Notes: generated from the sequence alone by a model not told the origin. A stretch of 64,000 nt of DNA from an uncultured Bacteroidales bacterium (GCA_902787555.1 CADAGO010000025.1:44099-108098); one strand, 5' to 3'. Shown: positions 1 to 8,719, numbered from the stretch's first letter. A program made the numbers and translations.

Positions 1-99
1 AACCCCGAACCGCAAGAAGTGCTCGAACAAGACGACATCGTCATCGTGGCTGGTGAGACAGAACTTCTCAAACAGTTCGTCGATTCATTCAGCTCGTAG
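1..99 (+). CDS. C-terminal end of a TrkA-C (RCK_C) type protein, partial
   Basis: Frame 1 is open from the window edge to a TAG at 97-99 and encodes the last 32 residues, ending in VDSFSS. The segment EVLEQDDIVIVAGETELLKQF has the shape of the final strands of a TrkA-C domain, the regulatory module of K+ channels and cation antiporters (typically 'l..gD.lvv.G....l..f'). Only the tail is visible, so the parent protein cannot be named. The GTPase gene follows 39 bp downstream on the same strand. Confidence 0.5.
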   Translation, partial: NPEPQEVLEQDDIVIVAGETELLKQFVDSFSS

Positions 100-138
100 C
101 CCCAGAATCATTATCAATCACTAAATATCCCATTAACA

Positions 139-1290
139 ATGAGCAAGATTTTCGACATTATCAAGGCTCCAAAAGTCATCAAAGAACAAGCCGAGAACAT
201 CGGTGAAGTGGCAGAGGATGCTAAGTCGTTCAATATCAAGAAAATCATCGACGAAGCCCTCGAAAAGATTGGTCAGGTCAACATCATCATCGCAGGTAAG
301 ACAGGTGTGGGAAAAAGCACACTCGTCAATGCTGTGTTTAAAGGAAACCTGGCAGAGACAGGCGTCGGAAAACCTGTCACCCAGACCATGAAAGAGTATT
401 CAAAGGAAGGTGAACCCGTTCACATTTTCGACACCAAAGGATTTGAACTGGGCAATGCACTCACCATTCGTGAAGAACTCAAGTCAGAAATCGAGAAGCG
501 CAAGAAGTTGGGTGACATGAAGAAGCAGATACACCTCGCATGGTTCTGCATCTCCAACGACGGAAAGCGCGTAGAAAAAGCCGAGATAGAGTTCATTAAC
601 GACCTGGCCAAAGAAATACCTGTCGTAGTAGTACTCACCAAGACACTCGACACCTCCCTCGAGTTCTACAACATCGTGAAAGACGAATGTCGTGAAGCCA
701 CCAATGTCATCCGCGTACTCGCTCAGCCCTACGAGACCCCTATTGGTACCATCCCCGCAATGGGTCTTGAAGAACTGATCGACCACACCTACGAAATCGT
801 GCCCGACATAGCCAAGGCTGCCCTTGCAGCCTCACAGAAAGTCAATGAGAGTATCACCAAGAAAGCGGTCGATAAAATCATCGCAGTCGCAGCGAGTAGT
901 GCCGCGGCTATTGGGGCTACGCCCATTCCCTTCAGCGATGCGGTACTTCTGGCGCCTGTTCAAATCGGTATGATCGCCAGCATCTGCAAGGTAATGAAAG
1001 TAGACGCCGACCGTGCGTTTCTCACTACTATCATTACAAGTGCCGCAGGAGTATTAGGAGCAACTATTACAGGACGTACCGTCGTACGCGGACTCATCAA
1101 GTGCATACCAGGAGCAGGCACCGTCATAGGTGGCAGCATCAGCGCTGTCACAGCTTCACTGCTCACTACCGGCATGGGTTACGCCTTCTATAATGCAGTA
1201 CGTACTGCACAAGGAAAAAGCATAGAGGACATCACAGCAAAAGATTTGGGAGAAGCCTTCAAGGAAGAACTGAAGAAAGTGAAGTTCTAA
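139..1290 (+). CDS. Era/dynamin-like GTPase with DUF697-type membrane tail
   Basis: A 383-residue GTPase. The N-terminal half has the G1 P-loop GKTGVGKS (about residues 53-60), a G3-type DTKGFE (about 98-103) and a G4-type VVLTKT (about 162-167). The LTKT form replaces the usual NKxD and is seen in YeeP/YjiA-like and IRG-like GTPases. The C-terminal third is rich in Ala/Gly/Ile (AAASSAAAIGATPIPFSDAV and two further hydrophobic stretches), as in DUF697 proteins, and probably associates with the membrane. It likely acts in stress or envelope processes, but the substrate is unknown. A hairpin terminator follows directly. The family-level call is good; the physiological role is not known. Confidence 0.85.
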   Translation: MSKIFDIIKAPKVIKEQAENIGEVAEDAKSFNIKKIIDEALEKIGQVNIIIAGKTGVGKSTLVNAVFKGNLAETGVGKPVTQTMKEYSKEGEPVHIFDTKGFELGNALTIREELKSEIEKRKKLGDMKKQIHLAWFCISNDGKRVEKAEIEFINDLAKEIPVVVVLTKTLDTSLEFYNIVKDECREATNVIRVLAQPYETPIGTIPAMGLEELIDHTYEIVPDIAKAALAASQKVNESITKKAVDKIIAVAASSAAAIGATPIPFSDAVLLAPVQIGMIASICKVMKVDADRAFLTTIITSAAGVLGATITGRTVVRGLIKCIPGAGTVIGGSISAVTASLLTTGMGYAFYNAVRTAQGKSIEDITAKDLGEAFKEELKKVKF

Positions 1291-1298
1291 GAAACAAC

Positions 1299-1325
1299 AA
1301 TGCCGAAGCACTGAGCTTCGGCATT
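1299..1325. terminator. bidirectional hairpin terminator
   Basis: Perfect 11-bp stem AATGCCGAAGC / GCTTCGGCATT with a 5-nt loop, lying between two convergent genes (stop at 1290 on plus, stop at 1330 on minus). T-rich stretches follow on both strands, so it can end transcription from both sides. Confidence 0.85.
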
Positions 1326-1329
1326 TATA

Positions 1330-1758
1330 TTATTCTTTGTTTTCTTCTTCTTTCTGTTCGGGCAACTCGAAATCAGTGATGCCTGCACGCACAAGGATGT
1401 TGTACCATGCGATAACTTTACGCATATCGCTTACACGAACACGCTCTGTGTCATAGTTGGGGAGCACTTTCGCAAAGAAGGTGATAACTTCATCATTGTC
1501 AGCTTTCTTGTGGTTGATATCCACTTCTTTTCCTTCGTATTCTTTCTTGATTGAATCGAACACACGAACAAGGGGCGTGTCTTCCCCGTCGTCAGTATAG
1601 ATGGATATCTCTGCTACGGCTACGACACGATCGGATGCATAGGCTGGCATTCGTTTTTTTTGCTCGTCAAGGCTTTCCACGATGAGCATATTGGCGCCTC
1701 GACTTACGAGGCGATAGAGTCCTGGCTTGCCAGAAATGGCTAATACTTCTTTAATCAT
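1330..1758 (-). CDS. DUF5606-family conserved Bacteroidota protein
   Basis: A 142-residue soluble acidic protein starting MIKEVLAISGKPGLYRLVSRG. This opening and the following AVAEISIYTDDGEDTPL segment match the DUF5606 family, a small domain conserved across Bacteroidota with no established function. The last gene of the nusB-yajC-ybbR-coaE operon, it begins 1 bp after the coaE stop, so it is probably co-translated or at least co-transcribed. The tail after about residue 130 is a Glu-rich extension. Confidence 0.8.
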   Translation of the reverse strand: MIKEVLAISGKPGLYRLVSRGANMLIVESLDEQKKRMPAYASDRVVAVAEISIYTDDGEDTPLVRVFDSIKKEYEGKEVDINHKKADNDEVITFFAKVLPNYDTERVRVSDMRKVIAWYNILVRAGITDFELPEQKEEENKE

Positions 1759-1759
1759 A

Positions 1760-2326
1760 TTATATTTCTATGTTTTGTAATTGCTTCAATATGTTGTTGT
1801 TGCCGTTGTTGATGATGCAATAGTCCGACAGTTTCATCTTAACGGCTTCAGGCATTTGTGCCTTCATGCGTACGTATGCTTCGCCCCGCGTGAGTTTATC
1901 GCGATGAATGATGCGGTTGATACGTACTTCGTCGGATGCGAAGACATAGATAATCTTATCGACAGAGTCAGCGAGTCCTGCCTCAAAAAGGATGGCACAT
2001 TCCATGAACATGACTTCTGAGTCCTGAAAGTTACACCACATCTGGAAGTCCTGACGGATGCGTGGATTGATAAGCTGTCCGATGGTCTCCTGATTTTCCT
2101 TACATGCGTAAAGATAGTTAGCAATGACTGGTTTGTTGAGACTGCCGTCTTCGAGATAGGCTTCTTCTCCAATGAGCTTGATGATTTCTGCCTTTATCTC
2201 TTCATCTTCTTTCATGAGTATTCTTGCGCGGTCGTCGCAGCTATATACTGGGAATCCTTTCTTCTTCAAGAAAGTTGCTACGTAGGTTTTACCGCTTCCT
2301 ATTCCTCCTGTAATTCCTATTTTCAT
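1760..2326 (-). CDS. coaE: dephospho-CoA kinase
   Basis: Catalyses the last step of coenzyme A synthesis, phosphorylating the 3'-hydroxyl of the dephospho-CoA ribose with ATP. The 188-residue length is normal for CoaE. The protein begins with the P-loop GITGGIGSGKTYVA (residues 4-17). It has the CoaE signature YSCDDRARILM soon after, and the lid segment RINRIIHRDKLTRGEA with its arginines. It lies 13 bp after the YbbR gene and 1 bp before the DUF5606 gene in a minus-strand operon. Confidence 0.95.
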   Translation of the reverse strand: MKIGITGGIGSGKTYVATFLKKKGFPVYSCDDRARILMKEDEEIKAEIIKLIGEEAYLEDGSLNKPVIANYLYACKENQETIGQLINPRIRQDFQMWCNFQDSEVMFMECAILFEAGLADSVDKIIYVFASDEVRINRIIHRDKLTRGEAYVRMKAQMPEAVKMKLSDYCIINNGNNNILKQLQNIEI

Positions 2327-2339
2327 AATGGTTTAATAA

Positions 2340-3344
2340 TTAATCTTCTTGTTCTATAACATAGTCTACTACCTCTGGGCTGATTCGAATGTTGTAGATG
2401 CCCTGAGGGGATTCACGTAAGATAAGTTTGCATTTTCTGTCTTGTGGTTTGATTGTGTTGTAATCAATCACGATGATAAAGTCGTCCTGTGTAATGTGGT
2501 TGAACATCGTGGCACTCACCTTGAAGGTGACATCAGCCATAAGTGGGAAGGTCCGCAGAATCTTGTTGTGGGGTATGTTCTCACAATAGATAGGTACCTT
2601 GACGGTCTTGGTTGTGAAGAGGTCCACACATGCCTTGACGCTGACGGTATCTGGAATCATCTTGACGCCTTTGATTCGGCTAAGCGGCAATCGCAACTGG
2701 AGTGTATCCTTGATGTCATCAAGGATGACCGGCTCTGTATAGACTACCTTTATGGTGTCGTAGATATTGCTCGAAGCATATACATCGACGTATTTAGGAT
2801 GTATCTCTATACCGCAAAGCAGGTACTCGTCAGATGTCCGTATCTTGCCTTGAAACTCAATCGGTATCTGCTTGTGCTCACCCATCGAGTAATAGATGTC
2901 TACGGTCGAGGGGATGACGCTCTGCATTGTGACTCCCTTTGGCAGCTCCTTGGTGAGTGTCTTCTTCCACACGTAGTTATCGATAGTGAGCACGCCTCCC
3001 ATCTTGGGCAGGTCGTTGTAATCGACATTGAGCACTTTGTGACGTCGCTTTACAAGGTACTGCATGATGGAGAAACCTCGCCCCGACACTGATGCCGAAA
3101 TGTTGGACGGCAGGTCGGATGTGAAGATGAGGTTCTTTGGCTGGTTGATGATACGGAGCTCATATTCGAGGTTGACAGTAGTGTGATCCTTGAAAGTCTG
3201 CGAAAGCCAAAACCCGACTGCAACGATGAGGAACAGCAGAAATACCATGATTTCCCTGTTGACCGTCACGAATCTGAACTTGCGGAACAGACGTCGGATG
3301 TAGGCTACACTACGCTGTCGGAATATGGTAAAACCTGATTCCAT
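2340..3344 (-). CDS. YbbR-like domain envelope protein
   Basis: A 334-residue protein with one N-terminal membrane segment (MVFLLFLIVAVGFWLSQTF, about residues 33-51) and a periplasmic part of repeated beta strands. Such repeats (for example 'LPSNISASVSGRGFSIMQ', 'VPIYCENIP') are typical of YbbR domains. In Firmicutes YbbR/CdaR regulates the diadenylate cyclase CdaA; whether this holds here is unknown because no cdaA is adjacent. Its place between yajC and coaE is a common Bacteroidales arrangement. Confidence 0.8.
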   Translation of the reverse strand: MESGFTIFRQRSVAYIRRLFRKFRFVTVNREIMVFLLFLIVAVGFWLSQTFKDHTTVNLEYELRIINQPKNLIFTSDLPSNISASVSGRGFSIMQYLVKRRHKVLNVDYNDLPKMGGVLTIDNYVWKKTLTKELPKGVTMQSVIPSTVDIYYSMGEHKQIPIEFQGKIRTSDEYLLCGIEIHPKYVDVYASSNIYDTIKVVYTEPVILDDIKDTLQLRLPLSRIKGVKMIPDTVSVKACVDLFTTKTVKVPIYCENIPHNKILRTFPLMADVTFKVSATMFNHITQDDFIIVIDYNTIKPQDRKCKLILRESPQGIYNIRISPEVVDYVIEQED

Positions 3345-3384
3345 CTACCCCCTTGAACATTGGCTTCGCCCCAAACACACAGGA

Positions 3385-3720
3385 TTATTTCTGTACGGTC
3401 TGTGCTACATCTGCAAAGACGTAGTTACGATCGACATGTATGGTTACTCCCTTAGAGATTTCGATGGTTACGTATGGTTCGCCCTCATTGAGTTCCTTGA
3501 TTGTTCCATACAATCCGCCTCCTGTCACAACACGTGTACCAACCGTAAGGCTGTTACGGAACTTCTGGATTTCCTTTTGCTTCTTTTGCTGAGGACGTAT
3601 CATAAAGAAATACATGATTGCAAACAATGCAACCAGCATTATAATCATGGTAGGGTCGAATCCACCCATACCCTTTCCTTCTGCAGCTGCTGGGGCTGCC
3701 TGTAATAACTGAATCATCAT
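3385..3720 (-). CDS. yajC: Sec translocon accessory subunit YajC
   Basis: A 111-residue single-span membrane protein. The hydrophobic helix PTMIIMLVALFAIMYFFMIR is followed at once by PQQKKQKEIQKFRNSL and then VGTRVVTGGGLYGTIKEL, the classical YajC signature. It works with SecDF in the inner membrane. It has a slightly long N-terminal lead (MMIQLLQAAPAAAEGKGMGG). It sits 55 bp downstream of nusB, a gene order seen widely in Bacteroidales. Confidence 0.95.
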   Translation of the reverse strand: MMIQLLQAAPAAAEGKGMGGFDPTMIIMLVALFAIMYFFMIRPQQKKQKEIQKFRNSLTVGTRVVTGGGLYGTIKELNEGEPYVTIEISKGVTIHVDRNYVFADVAQTVQK

Positions 3721-3775
3721 AATGGTTTAGTGTTTAATAGTTTAATCGTTTAATTGCTTGATAGTATGATTATCT

Positions 3776-4705
3776 CTATTTTTTCATTAGTTTATGTTCT
3801 TTGATGAGGTGCTTTGAGATAGCATCGAGTATACCGTTGATATACTTATGGCTCTTTGGTGTACTATAGTACTTTGCCATTTCGACATATTCATTGATAG
3901 TGACCGACACAGGTATCTCTGAGAAGCTGAACATCTCGGCAAGCGCCATCTGCATAAGGATGACGTCCATGAATGCCAGACGGTTGAACTCCCAGTTCTT
4001 CACGCTCTTGCTGATAAGCGACTGATAATACTGGCAGTTTTCGATGGTCTTGCGCAGCAGTGTCTGGGCGAACTCCTTATCTTCGTAGTCGCGGAATTCG
4101 GGCAGCAGTTCTTGATCAGCCCCATTGGCCTGCTCAAATCGCTTGATGGTCTTGAGCACGAAGGTGTCAACAATCTCCTTGTCATCATTCCAGAATATGT
4201 TCTTATCTTCTATATTCTCGTCGATTTCTTCAGCTCGCATGATGATGTTCTTATAGAGCCTTCTCCATAGTTCACGGTCTGCGCTATAATCAACATTTGG
4301 CTGAGTCATGTATTCTGCATAGTACTCCGACTCGGTAATGCTGGCATACAACTGCTTCAACAACTCGCGATCCTGGCCCCACCCCAATGAAGGGTTGGTA
4401 TCCACAAAATGCATCAGCTGTTTGTTCGATGCCAATTGCTCGATAAACTGGTTGTCCAAGAAGCGATGGCTGATAACAGTATCGATGTGTGCAACTCGAT
4501 TGCGTTCTTCCTGGTCATTGATGATTTCGTCAGCCATTCGGGTGATGTCGACCATCAGCAGAAGGAGCAGATTATAAAGGTCGTAAGCCTTGTCTAAACT
4601 CTCCATCAGAATCTTCTCCACCGACTCAACTCTCCCTTCTCCGTTCTGGTAAAATGCGTATAACAGTTGAAGTATCTTAATGCGAATTAATGTGCGATTT
4701 ATCAT
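3776..4705 (-). CDS. nusB: transcription antitermination factor NusB (long form)
   Basis: The C-terminal 130 residues carry the NusB fold: 'EFAQTLLRKTIENCQYYQSLISKSVKNWEFNRLAFMDVILMQMALAEM' and 'IPVSVTINEYVEMAKYYSTPKSHKYINGILD' are textbook NusB. At 309 residues it is about twice the E. coli length. The extra helical N-terminal part is usual in Bacteroidota. NusB binds boxA RNA with S10 (NusE) for rRNA antitermination. First gene of the operon that runs to 1330, behind a TAAATTTG promoter box at 4737-4744. Confidence 0.93.
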   Translation of the reverse strand: MINRTLIRIKILQLLYAFYQNGEGRVESVEKILMESLDKAYDLYNLLLLLMVDITRMADEIINDQEERNRVAHIDTVISHRFLDNQFIEQLASNKQLMHFVDTNPSLGWGQDRELLKQLYASITESEYYAEYMTQPNVDYSADRELWRRLYKNIIMRAEEIDENIEDKNIFWNDDKEIVDTFVLKTIKRFEQANGADQELLPEFRDYEDKEFAQTLLRKTIENCQYYQSLISKSVKNWEFNRLAFMDVILMQMALAEMFSFSEIPVSVTINEYVEMAKYYSTPKSHKYINGILDAISKHLIKEHKLMKK

Positions 4706-4736
4706 AACAAAAAACTCTTTTTTTGATTTCGTGATG

Positions 4737-4744
4737 CAAATTTA
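4737..4744 (-). promoter_or_regulatory. promoter -7 box for the nusB operon
   Basis: TAAATTTG on the minus strand, matching the Bacteroidota -7 consensus TAnnTTTG, about 30 nt upstream of the nusB start codon. I did not find a clear -33 TTTG at the usual distance. Confidence 0.55.
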
Positions 4745-4832
4745 TAAAAAAAATCCCAATTTTCTTGCATATCTCAAAAAAAAAGAACAAATTTGCATGC
4801 AATTTCAATGTTGAACTCAGAAAACATAAGCG

Positions 4833-5174
4833 ATGATGACGAATGCAGACAAAGAACTGGTCTTCTCGGAGAGCGTAAAGGCCGGTAAGCGAATTTACTA
4901 TTTCGATGTAAAGCAAAGTCGTAATGGCGACAAATATGTGGCTATTACAGAGAGTAAGAAAATTGTGTCGGGAAACGAAGAGAATCCGCAGGTGACGTAC
5001 GAGAAACACAAGGTTTTCCTGTACAAGGAAGACTTTGAGAAATTTACCGCCGCACTCGACAAAGTAATCAAAGTGGCAAGTGATGGAGTCATTCCTGAAT
5101 CTGTTCCAGAACCTGCTGCCGATGAGCCTGCTTCTGTCGAGCCTATCGACACGAATCTGGACATCCAGTTCTAA
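4833..5174 (+). CDS. PUR-alpha-like DUF3276 nucleic-acid-binding protein
   Basis: A 113-residue protein whose segment DKELVFSESVKAGKRIYYFDVKQSRNGDKYVAITESKK is the PUR domain of the DUF3276 family, a single-stranded DNA/RNA-binding fold conserved in Bacteroidota and spirochaetes. The C-terminal 25 residues are a Pro/Glu-rich linker (VPEPAADEPASVEP). The start is given at the first of two adjacent ATG codons; either could be used. A strong bidirectional terminator follows 22 bp after the stop. Confidence 0.88.
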   Translation: MMTNADKELVFSESVKAGKRIYYFDVKQSRNGDKYVAITESKKIVSGNEENPQVTYEKHKVFLYKEDFEKFTAALDKVIKVASDGVIPESVPEPAADEPASVEPIDTNLDIQF

Positions 5175-5196
5175 CCCCCAAGGTAGAACTACAAAC

Positions 5197-5228
5197 AAAA
5201 AAAGATACAGGCGTCTGTATCTTTTTTT
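5197..5228. terminator. bidirectional terminator
   Basis: A-tract, 7-bp stem GATACAG / CTGTATC with loop GCGT, then T-tract: symmetrical, so it serves both the plus-strand DUF3276 gene and the minus-strand tRNA-Cys gene that ends at 5241. Confidence 0.9.
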
Positions 5229-5240
5229 GTAGAAACTGCG

Positions 5241-5312
5241 AGGTCGGTACCCGATTCGAACGGGTGTAGACGGTTTTGCAGACCGTTGACTAAGCCTCTC
5301 ATCCAACCGACC
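5241..5312 (-). tRNA. tRNA-Cys (GCA)
   Basis: On the minus strand the acceptor stem GGTCGGT/ACCGACC pairs perfectly and the discriminator base is U73, as in all Cys tRNAs. The anticodon stem ACGGT/ACCGT encloses the loop CTGCAAA, giving anticodon GCA. The T-arm has ACCCG-TTCGAAT-CGGGT. Length 72 nt; CCA is not encoded. A TACCTTTG promoter box lies about 20 nt upstream. No integrase gene is next to it, so there is no sign that it is used as an attachment site. Confidence 0.95.
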
Positions 5313-5330
5313 AGTTTCGATTTGCGGGTG

Positions 5331-5338
5331 CAAAGGTA
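5331..5338 (-). promoter_or_regulatory. promoter -7 box for tRNA-Cys
   Basis: TACCTTTG on the minus strand, 19 nt upstream of the mature tRNA 5' end, with TTG-rich sequence further upstream. It is divergent from the tilS promoter. Confidence 0.7.
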
Positions 5339-5382
5339 CAAAATAATTCACAATACACAATGCATAATTTGAAATAATTTCG

Positions 5383-5390
5383 TAATTTTG
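5383..5390 (+). promoter_or_regulatory. promoter -7 box for tilS
   Basis: TAATTTTG matches the TAnnTTTG consensus. It covers the TTG codon at 5388, which makes that codon an unlikely start and places the start at the ATG at 5409. Confidence 0.7.
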
Positions 5391-5408
5391 CATAAAAAAC
5401 GAACGCGA

Positions 5409-6752
5409 ATGGCTATTCTTGCGGATATTTATGGAAAAATAGATGCTTTTAGCAGTCAAAACCTGTTGTTCGGGCCGAACGATAAAGTATTGGTAGCACT
5501 GAGTGGCGGAGCCGATTCAGTGTTTCTGCTTCGATACCTCATCGCTCGTGGTTACGATGTAGTGGCTGCCCATTGCAATTTCCATCTGCGTGATGAAGAA
5601 AGCATGCGCGACGAGCTGTTCGTGCGCGAATTGTGTCTGTCGCTTCATATCCCCCTTCAGGTGAAGGACTTCGATACCCAGGCTGTCGCACAACAGCAAC
5701 ATATCAGCATCGAGATGGCTGCACGAAACCTGCGCTACGAATGGTTCGAGACTTTACGCCAAACGCTCGAGGCCGACTGCATCGCGGTAGCCCATCATCA
5801 GGACGACAACATCGAGAGCATACTGCTCAATATGGTTCGCGGTACGGGCATAAAGGGTCTGTGTGGCATCCAGCCGCGCAATGGTCATATCGTTCGCCCT
5901 TTGCTGTGTGTAAACAGAAACGAGATTCGTGCAGGACTGCAGGAGATGTGTCAGACGTTTATGGACGACAGCACCAATTTCGATAATCAATACAGCCGCA
6001 ACCGCATCCGACTTGACGTAATGCCCATCCTGCGCAGCATCAATGCTGGAGTCGATAGCAATATACTCACAACCATCGAAAACCTCAACGAAGTCAGGAA
6101 AATCACCGAGGAGAGTATCGGGCGGAGCATCCGCCTGTGTTGTAAGCACGAAGGCGACACCTTATATATAAATATGAAGTGCCTCAACGAGGCTCCCTCT
6201 CCCCTCTCGGTGCTCCACACCATTCTGGAACCCTTAGGATTCAATCGCACCCAAACGCAACAACTGCTGCAATGCAGTCAGGTAGGCAGACAATTCCTAT
6301 CAGCCACACATACGGCGGTCGTCGATCGTACCAATATTCTTGTGGAGAAAACTAAAAAGGGAGCAAACGGACTTTCGCCCAAGGGAGTTAAATTAGAAGT
6401 TAACGAGCTACCGCTTGAGGAAGTCGGAACCATTCAAAAAGACAGTAGTCACGCCTATCTCGATGCCGACAAGGTGAAGGGTGAATTGACTGTACGCCCT
6501 ACCCTTCCAGGCGACCGTTTTCGTCCCTTTGGCATGAAGGGACAGAAACTGGTAAGCGACCTGCTGACCGACCTGAAAGTGAATCGGTTGGAGCGGTCTC
6601 GCCAACTCGTCGTTTGCGACGAGGAGCGCATCCTATGGGTAGTCGGACGCCGTGTATCTGATGATTGTAGGGTAACGGAACAGACCCGTCGTGTTATTTG
6701 TTTGGATGCTTCTTCAGTTGCTTCTTCTGCATCTGCTTCCACTGAGCCTTAG
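5409..6752 (+). CDS. tilS: tRNA(Ile)-lysidine synthase
   Basis: Converts cytidine 34 of the CAU-anticodon tRNA-Ile to lysidine, so that it reads AUA as Ile; essential in most bacteria. The 447-residue protein has the N-type ATP pyrophosphatase motif VALSGGADSVFLL. It also has the family signatures AAHCNFHLRDEES, AVAHHQDDNIESILLNMVRGTG and YSRNRIRLDVMPIL, and a TilS C-terminal domain (LTVRPTLPGDRFRPFGMKG). I chose ATG 5409 because the promoter box overlaps the earlier TTG. The 3' end overlaps the end of the convergent CNNM gene by 59 bp. Confidence 0.95.
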   Translation: MAILADIYGKIDAFSSQNLLFGPNDKVLVALSGGADSVFLLRYLIARGYDVVAAHCNFHLRDEESMRDELFVRELCLSLHIPLQVKDFDTQAVAQQQHISIEMAARNLRYEWFETLRQTLEADCIAVAHHQDDNIESILLNMVRGTGIKGLCGIQPRNGHIVRPLLCVNRNEIRAGLQEMCQTFMDDSTNFDNQYSRNRIRLDVMPILRSINAGVDSNILTTIENLNEVRKITEESIGRSIRLCCKHEGDTLYINMKCLNEAPSPLSVLHTILEPLGFNRTQTQQLLQCSQVGRQFLSATHTAVVDRTNILVEKTKKGANGLSPKGVKLEVNELPLEEVGTIQKDSSHAYLDADKVKGELTVRPTLPGDRFRPFGMKGQKLVSDLLTDLKVNRLERSRQLVVCDEERILWVVGRRVSDDCRVTEQTRRVICLDASSVASSASASTEP

Positions 6753-7767
6753 CATATTCCTGCATATCTACCACCTCGTCTTTCTCATCTACGATTTCAA
6801 ATCCAAGCATGGTTTCAATCACATCTTCGAGGGTCACAATACCTCGCAGGCTACCATATTCGTCGATGATGATGGAGATATGCTCTTTCTTCTCAAGCAG
6901 CTTTTCCCAGATATTAGCTACAGGCTCTTCTTCCGAGAACGAGAGGATAGGACGTGCCAGCTCCTTGAGGTGTACATTGAATTTATCTTCTGCCAGACGC
7001 TCCAGGATTGTCTGACGCAGCACATATCCTGTGATATAGTCGCTGTTGTCATCATCATAGATAGGAATACGCGAATAAGTAGAGAGTTCTTCGTCTTCAT
7101 AGAATTCCTTCAGGGTCATCGAGCTGTCAGCCATCGATACCACCACACTCGGAGTCATAATCTCATGAGCCGTAATCTCATCAAGCTTCAGCAGGTTCTG
7201 AATCATCTTGTTCTCCTTCTTTTCCAACACACCCTCTTCCGCACCTACGGTCACCATAGCCGACACCTCCTCACGGCTTACAACCTGCTGGCTTGCCCCG
7301 TGAGAGATGAGGTGGGTGATACGCTCCAGACACCACACAAGAGGGAACGTGACGAACACCAGCACACGGATGATTTTCGATGCCGGAAGGGCCAACGAAC
7401 GCCAATGAGTCGAGCCTATGGTCTTTGGAATGATTTCAGAACAGATGAGGATGAGCAACGTGAACACACCCGATACGATACCGATTACCGTATCATGCGG
7501 ATAATTCAGTTCCTGAGCCATCTGCATAGCCTCCGAACCTACCAGCGAAGCACCTACCGTGTTCGCAATAGTGTTGAGCACCAAAATAGCGGAAATAGGC
7601 CGTTCGATATCCAGTTTATACTTTTTCAACAGCGCTGCACCTTTCTTTGCCTGAGCCTCCAACGATGAGATATACGACATCGGGGTCGACATCAGTGTGG
7701 CTTCGAGCACAGAACACAAGCCCGAGATGAGCAGTGCTGCCACCATATAAATAATCATCAATTCCAT
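6694..7767 (-). CDS. CNNM/CorC-type membrane protein (DUF21 + CBS pair)
   Basis: A 357-residue integral membrane protein. The N-terminal DUF21 half has three to four hydrophobic helices (MVAALLISGLCSVLEATL; GIVSGVFTLLILICSEIIPKTIG). It is followed by two CBS domains (IMTPSVVVSMADSSMTLKEF and ISIIIDEYGSLRGIVTLEDVIE). Relatives export Mg2+/Co2+ or are annotated as hemolysin-like. It lacks the extra CorC_HlyC domain at the C terminus, ending soon after CBS2. The ATG at 7767 is preceded by a clear AGAAGGGAGG Shine-Dalgarno sequence, unusual in this phylum, which decides the start over the ATG nine codons earlier. It is convergent with tilS. Confidence 0.88.
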   Translation of the reverse strand: MELMIIYMVAALLISGLCSVLEATLMSTPMSYISSLEAQAKKGAALLKKYKLDIERPISAILVLNTIANTVGASLVGSEAMQMAQELNYPHDTVIGIVSGVFTLLILICSEIIPKTIGSTHWRSLALPASKIIRVLVFVTFPLVWCLERITHLISHGASQQVVSREEVSAMVTVGAEEGVLEKKENKMIQNLLKLDEITAHEIMTPSVVVSMADSSMTLKEFYEDEELSTYSRIPIYDDDNSDYITGYVLRQTILERLAEDKFNVHLKELARPILSFSEEEPVANIWEKLLEKKEHISIIIDEYGSLRGIVTLEDVIETMLGFEIVDEKDEVVDMQEYAKAQWKQMQKKQLKKHPNK

Positions 7768-7860
7768 ATTGCCTCCCTTCTGTCTATCGGGCAATACAAA
7801 TAATCACTCTTGCGCCAAGGCGCCGGATAACCATCTGAATCTGTATTCATGTATTTTTTT

Positions 7861-7931
7861 CTTAACTATAAATTCTCAACTGTAAACTGTAAACCGTAAA
7901 CTGTAAACTATCAACTATAAACTATCAACTA
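7861..7931. repeat. AT-rich micro-repeat tract
   Basis: Degenerate tandem units of the type AAACTGTAAACTATCAACT between upp and the CNNM gene. No coding potential. It belongs to a family of such tracts also at 11399-11431, 15498-15545, 26460-26527, 29714-29920 and 46756-46790. Confidence 0.7.
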
Positions 7932-8591
7932 AATCTTATCTCCGTATGCCAAATCGCCTGCATCGCCCAGCCCTGGGACGATATAGGCATGTTCGTTCAG
8001 CTCAGGATCAATGACGGCACACCATAAGGTCACGTTTGTATAATCGTGGAATACCTTCTTCAGGTAGTCCACACCGCGCTTCGACGCAATGACGCAACAC
8101 AGGTGCACCTCTGCAGGAACGCCTTTTGTGCAAAAAGCCTCGTAGCCCAGTTCGAAGCTGCCCCCGGTTGCCAACATCGGGTCGACAATGAAAAGGGTCT
8201 TGCCCGTCAAGTCGGGCGATGCGATATACTCAATCTGAATGCCTACATTCTTGCACTCCCTATCCGTGTAATAGCGGTAGGCAGAAACAAAAGCATTGTC
8301 GGCCTGGTCAAATACATCGAGGAATCCTTGATGAAATGGAAGTCCAGCACGGAAAATCGTTCCTAACACAATCTGGTTGTCGGAGGTCTGCACATGAGCC
8401 ACACCCAGCGGTGTCTGAATCTGTTTTTCAGAGTACGATAATTGGCGGCTCACTTCATAAGCCATCACATGGCCAATCCGCACCAAGTTATTGCGAAACT
8501 TAGCTCTGTCGCCATGGATTTCAACATCACGCAGCTCCGCCAAATACTGGTTGAGTACTGTATTTTTTTCCGATAGATTTATTACCTTCAT
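7929..8591 (-). CDS. upp: uracil phosphoribosyltransferase
   Basis: Salvages uracil with PRPP to UMP. At 220 residues it has the usual size. The PRPP loop IVDPMLATGGSFELGYEAF is the UPRT signature, and the C-terminal uracil-binding region reads YIVPGLGDAGDLAYGDKI, as in the family (…PGLGDaGDr.fGt). Single gene, followed by the AT-rich micro-repeat tract. Confidence 0.96.
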   Translation of the reverse strand: MKVINLSEKNTVLNQYLAELRDVEIHGDRAKFRNNLVRIGHVMAYEVSRQLSYSEKQIQTPLGVAHVQTSDNQIVLGTIFRAGLPFHQGFLDVFDQADNAFVSAYRYYTDRECKNVGIQIEYIASPDLTGKTLFIVDPMLATGGSFELGYEAFCTKGVPAEVHLCCVIASKRGVDYLKKVFHDYTNVTLWCAVIDPELNEHAYIVPGLGDAGDLAYGDKI

Positions 8592-8719
8592 ATCGATTGT
8601 TTATCCTTTCAACCTGCGAAGATACTGCTTTTATTTCAAACAGCCAAATATTTTGCCCATTTTGTGTAGAAATCGGACATAATGCCCAGTCAACACACTG
8701 AATAAGCCTGATTAGCGGT

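Noticed and set aside
5241-5312. tRNA-Cys as an integration site
   Set aside because: No integrase, direct-repeat tRNA fragment or foreign genes next to it.
6691-7668. 325-residue plus-strand frame
   Set aside because: Antisense to the CNNM gene, which has clear DUF21 and CBS motifs.
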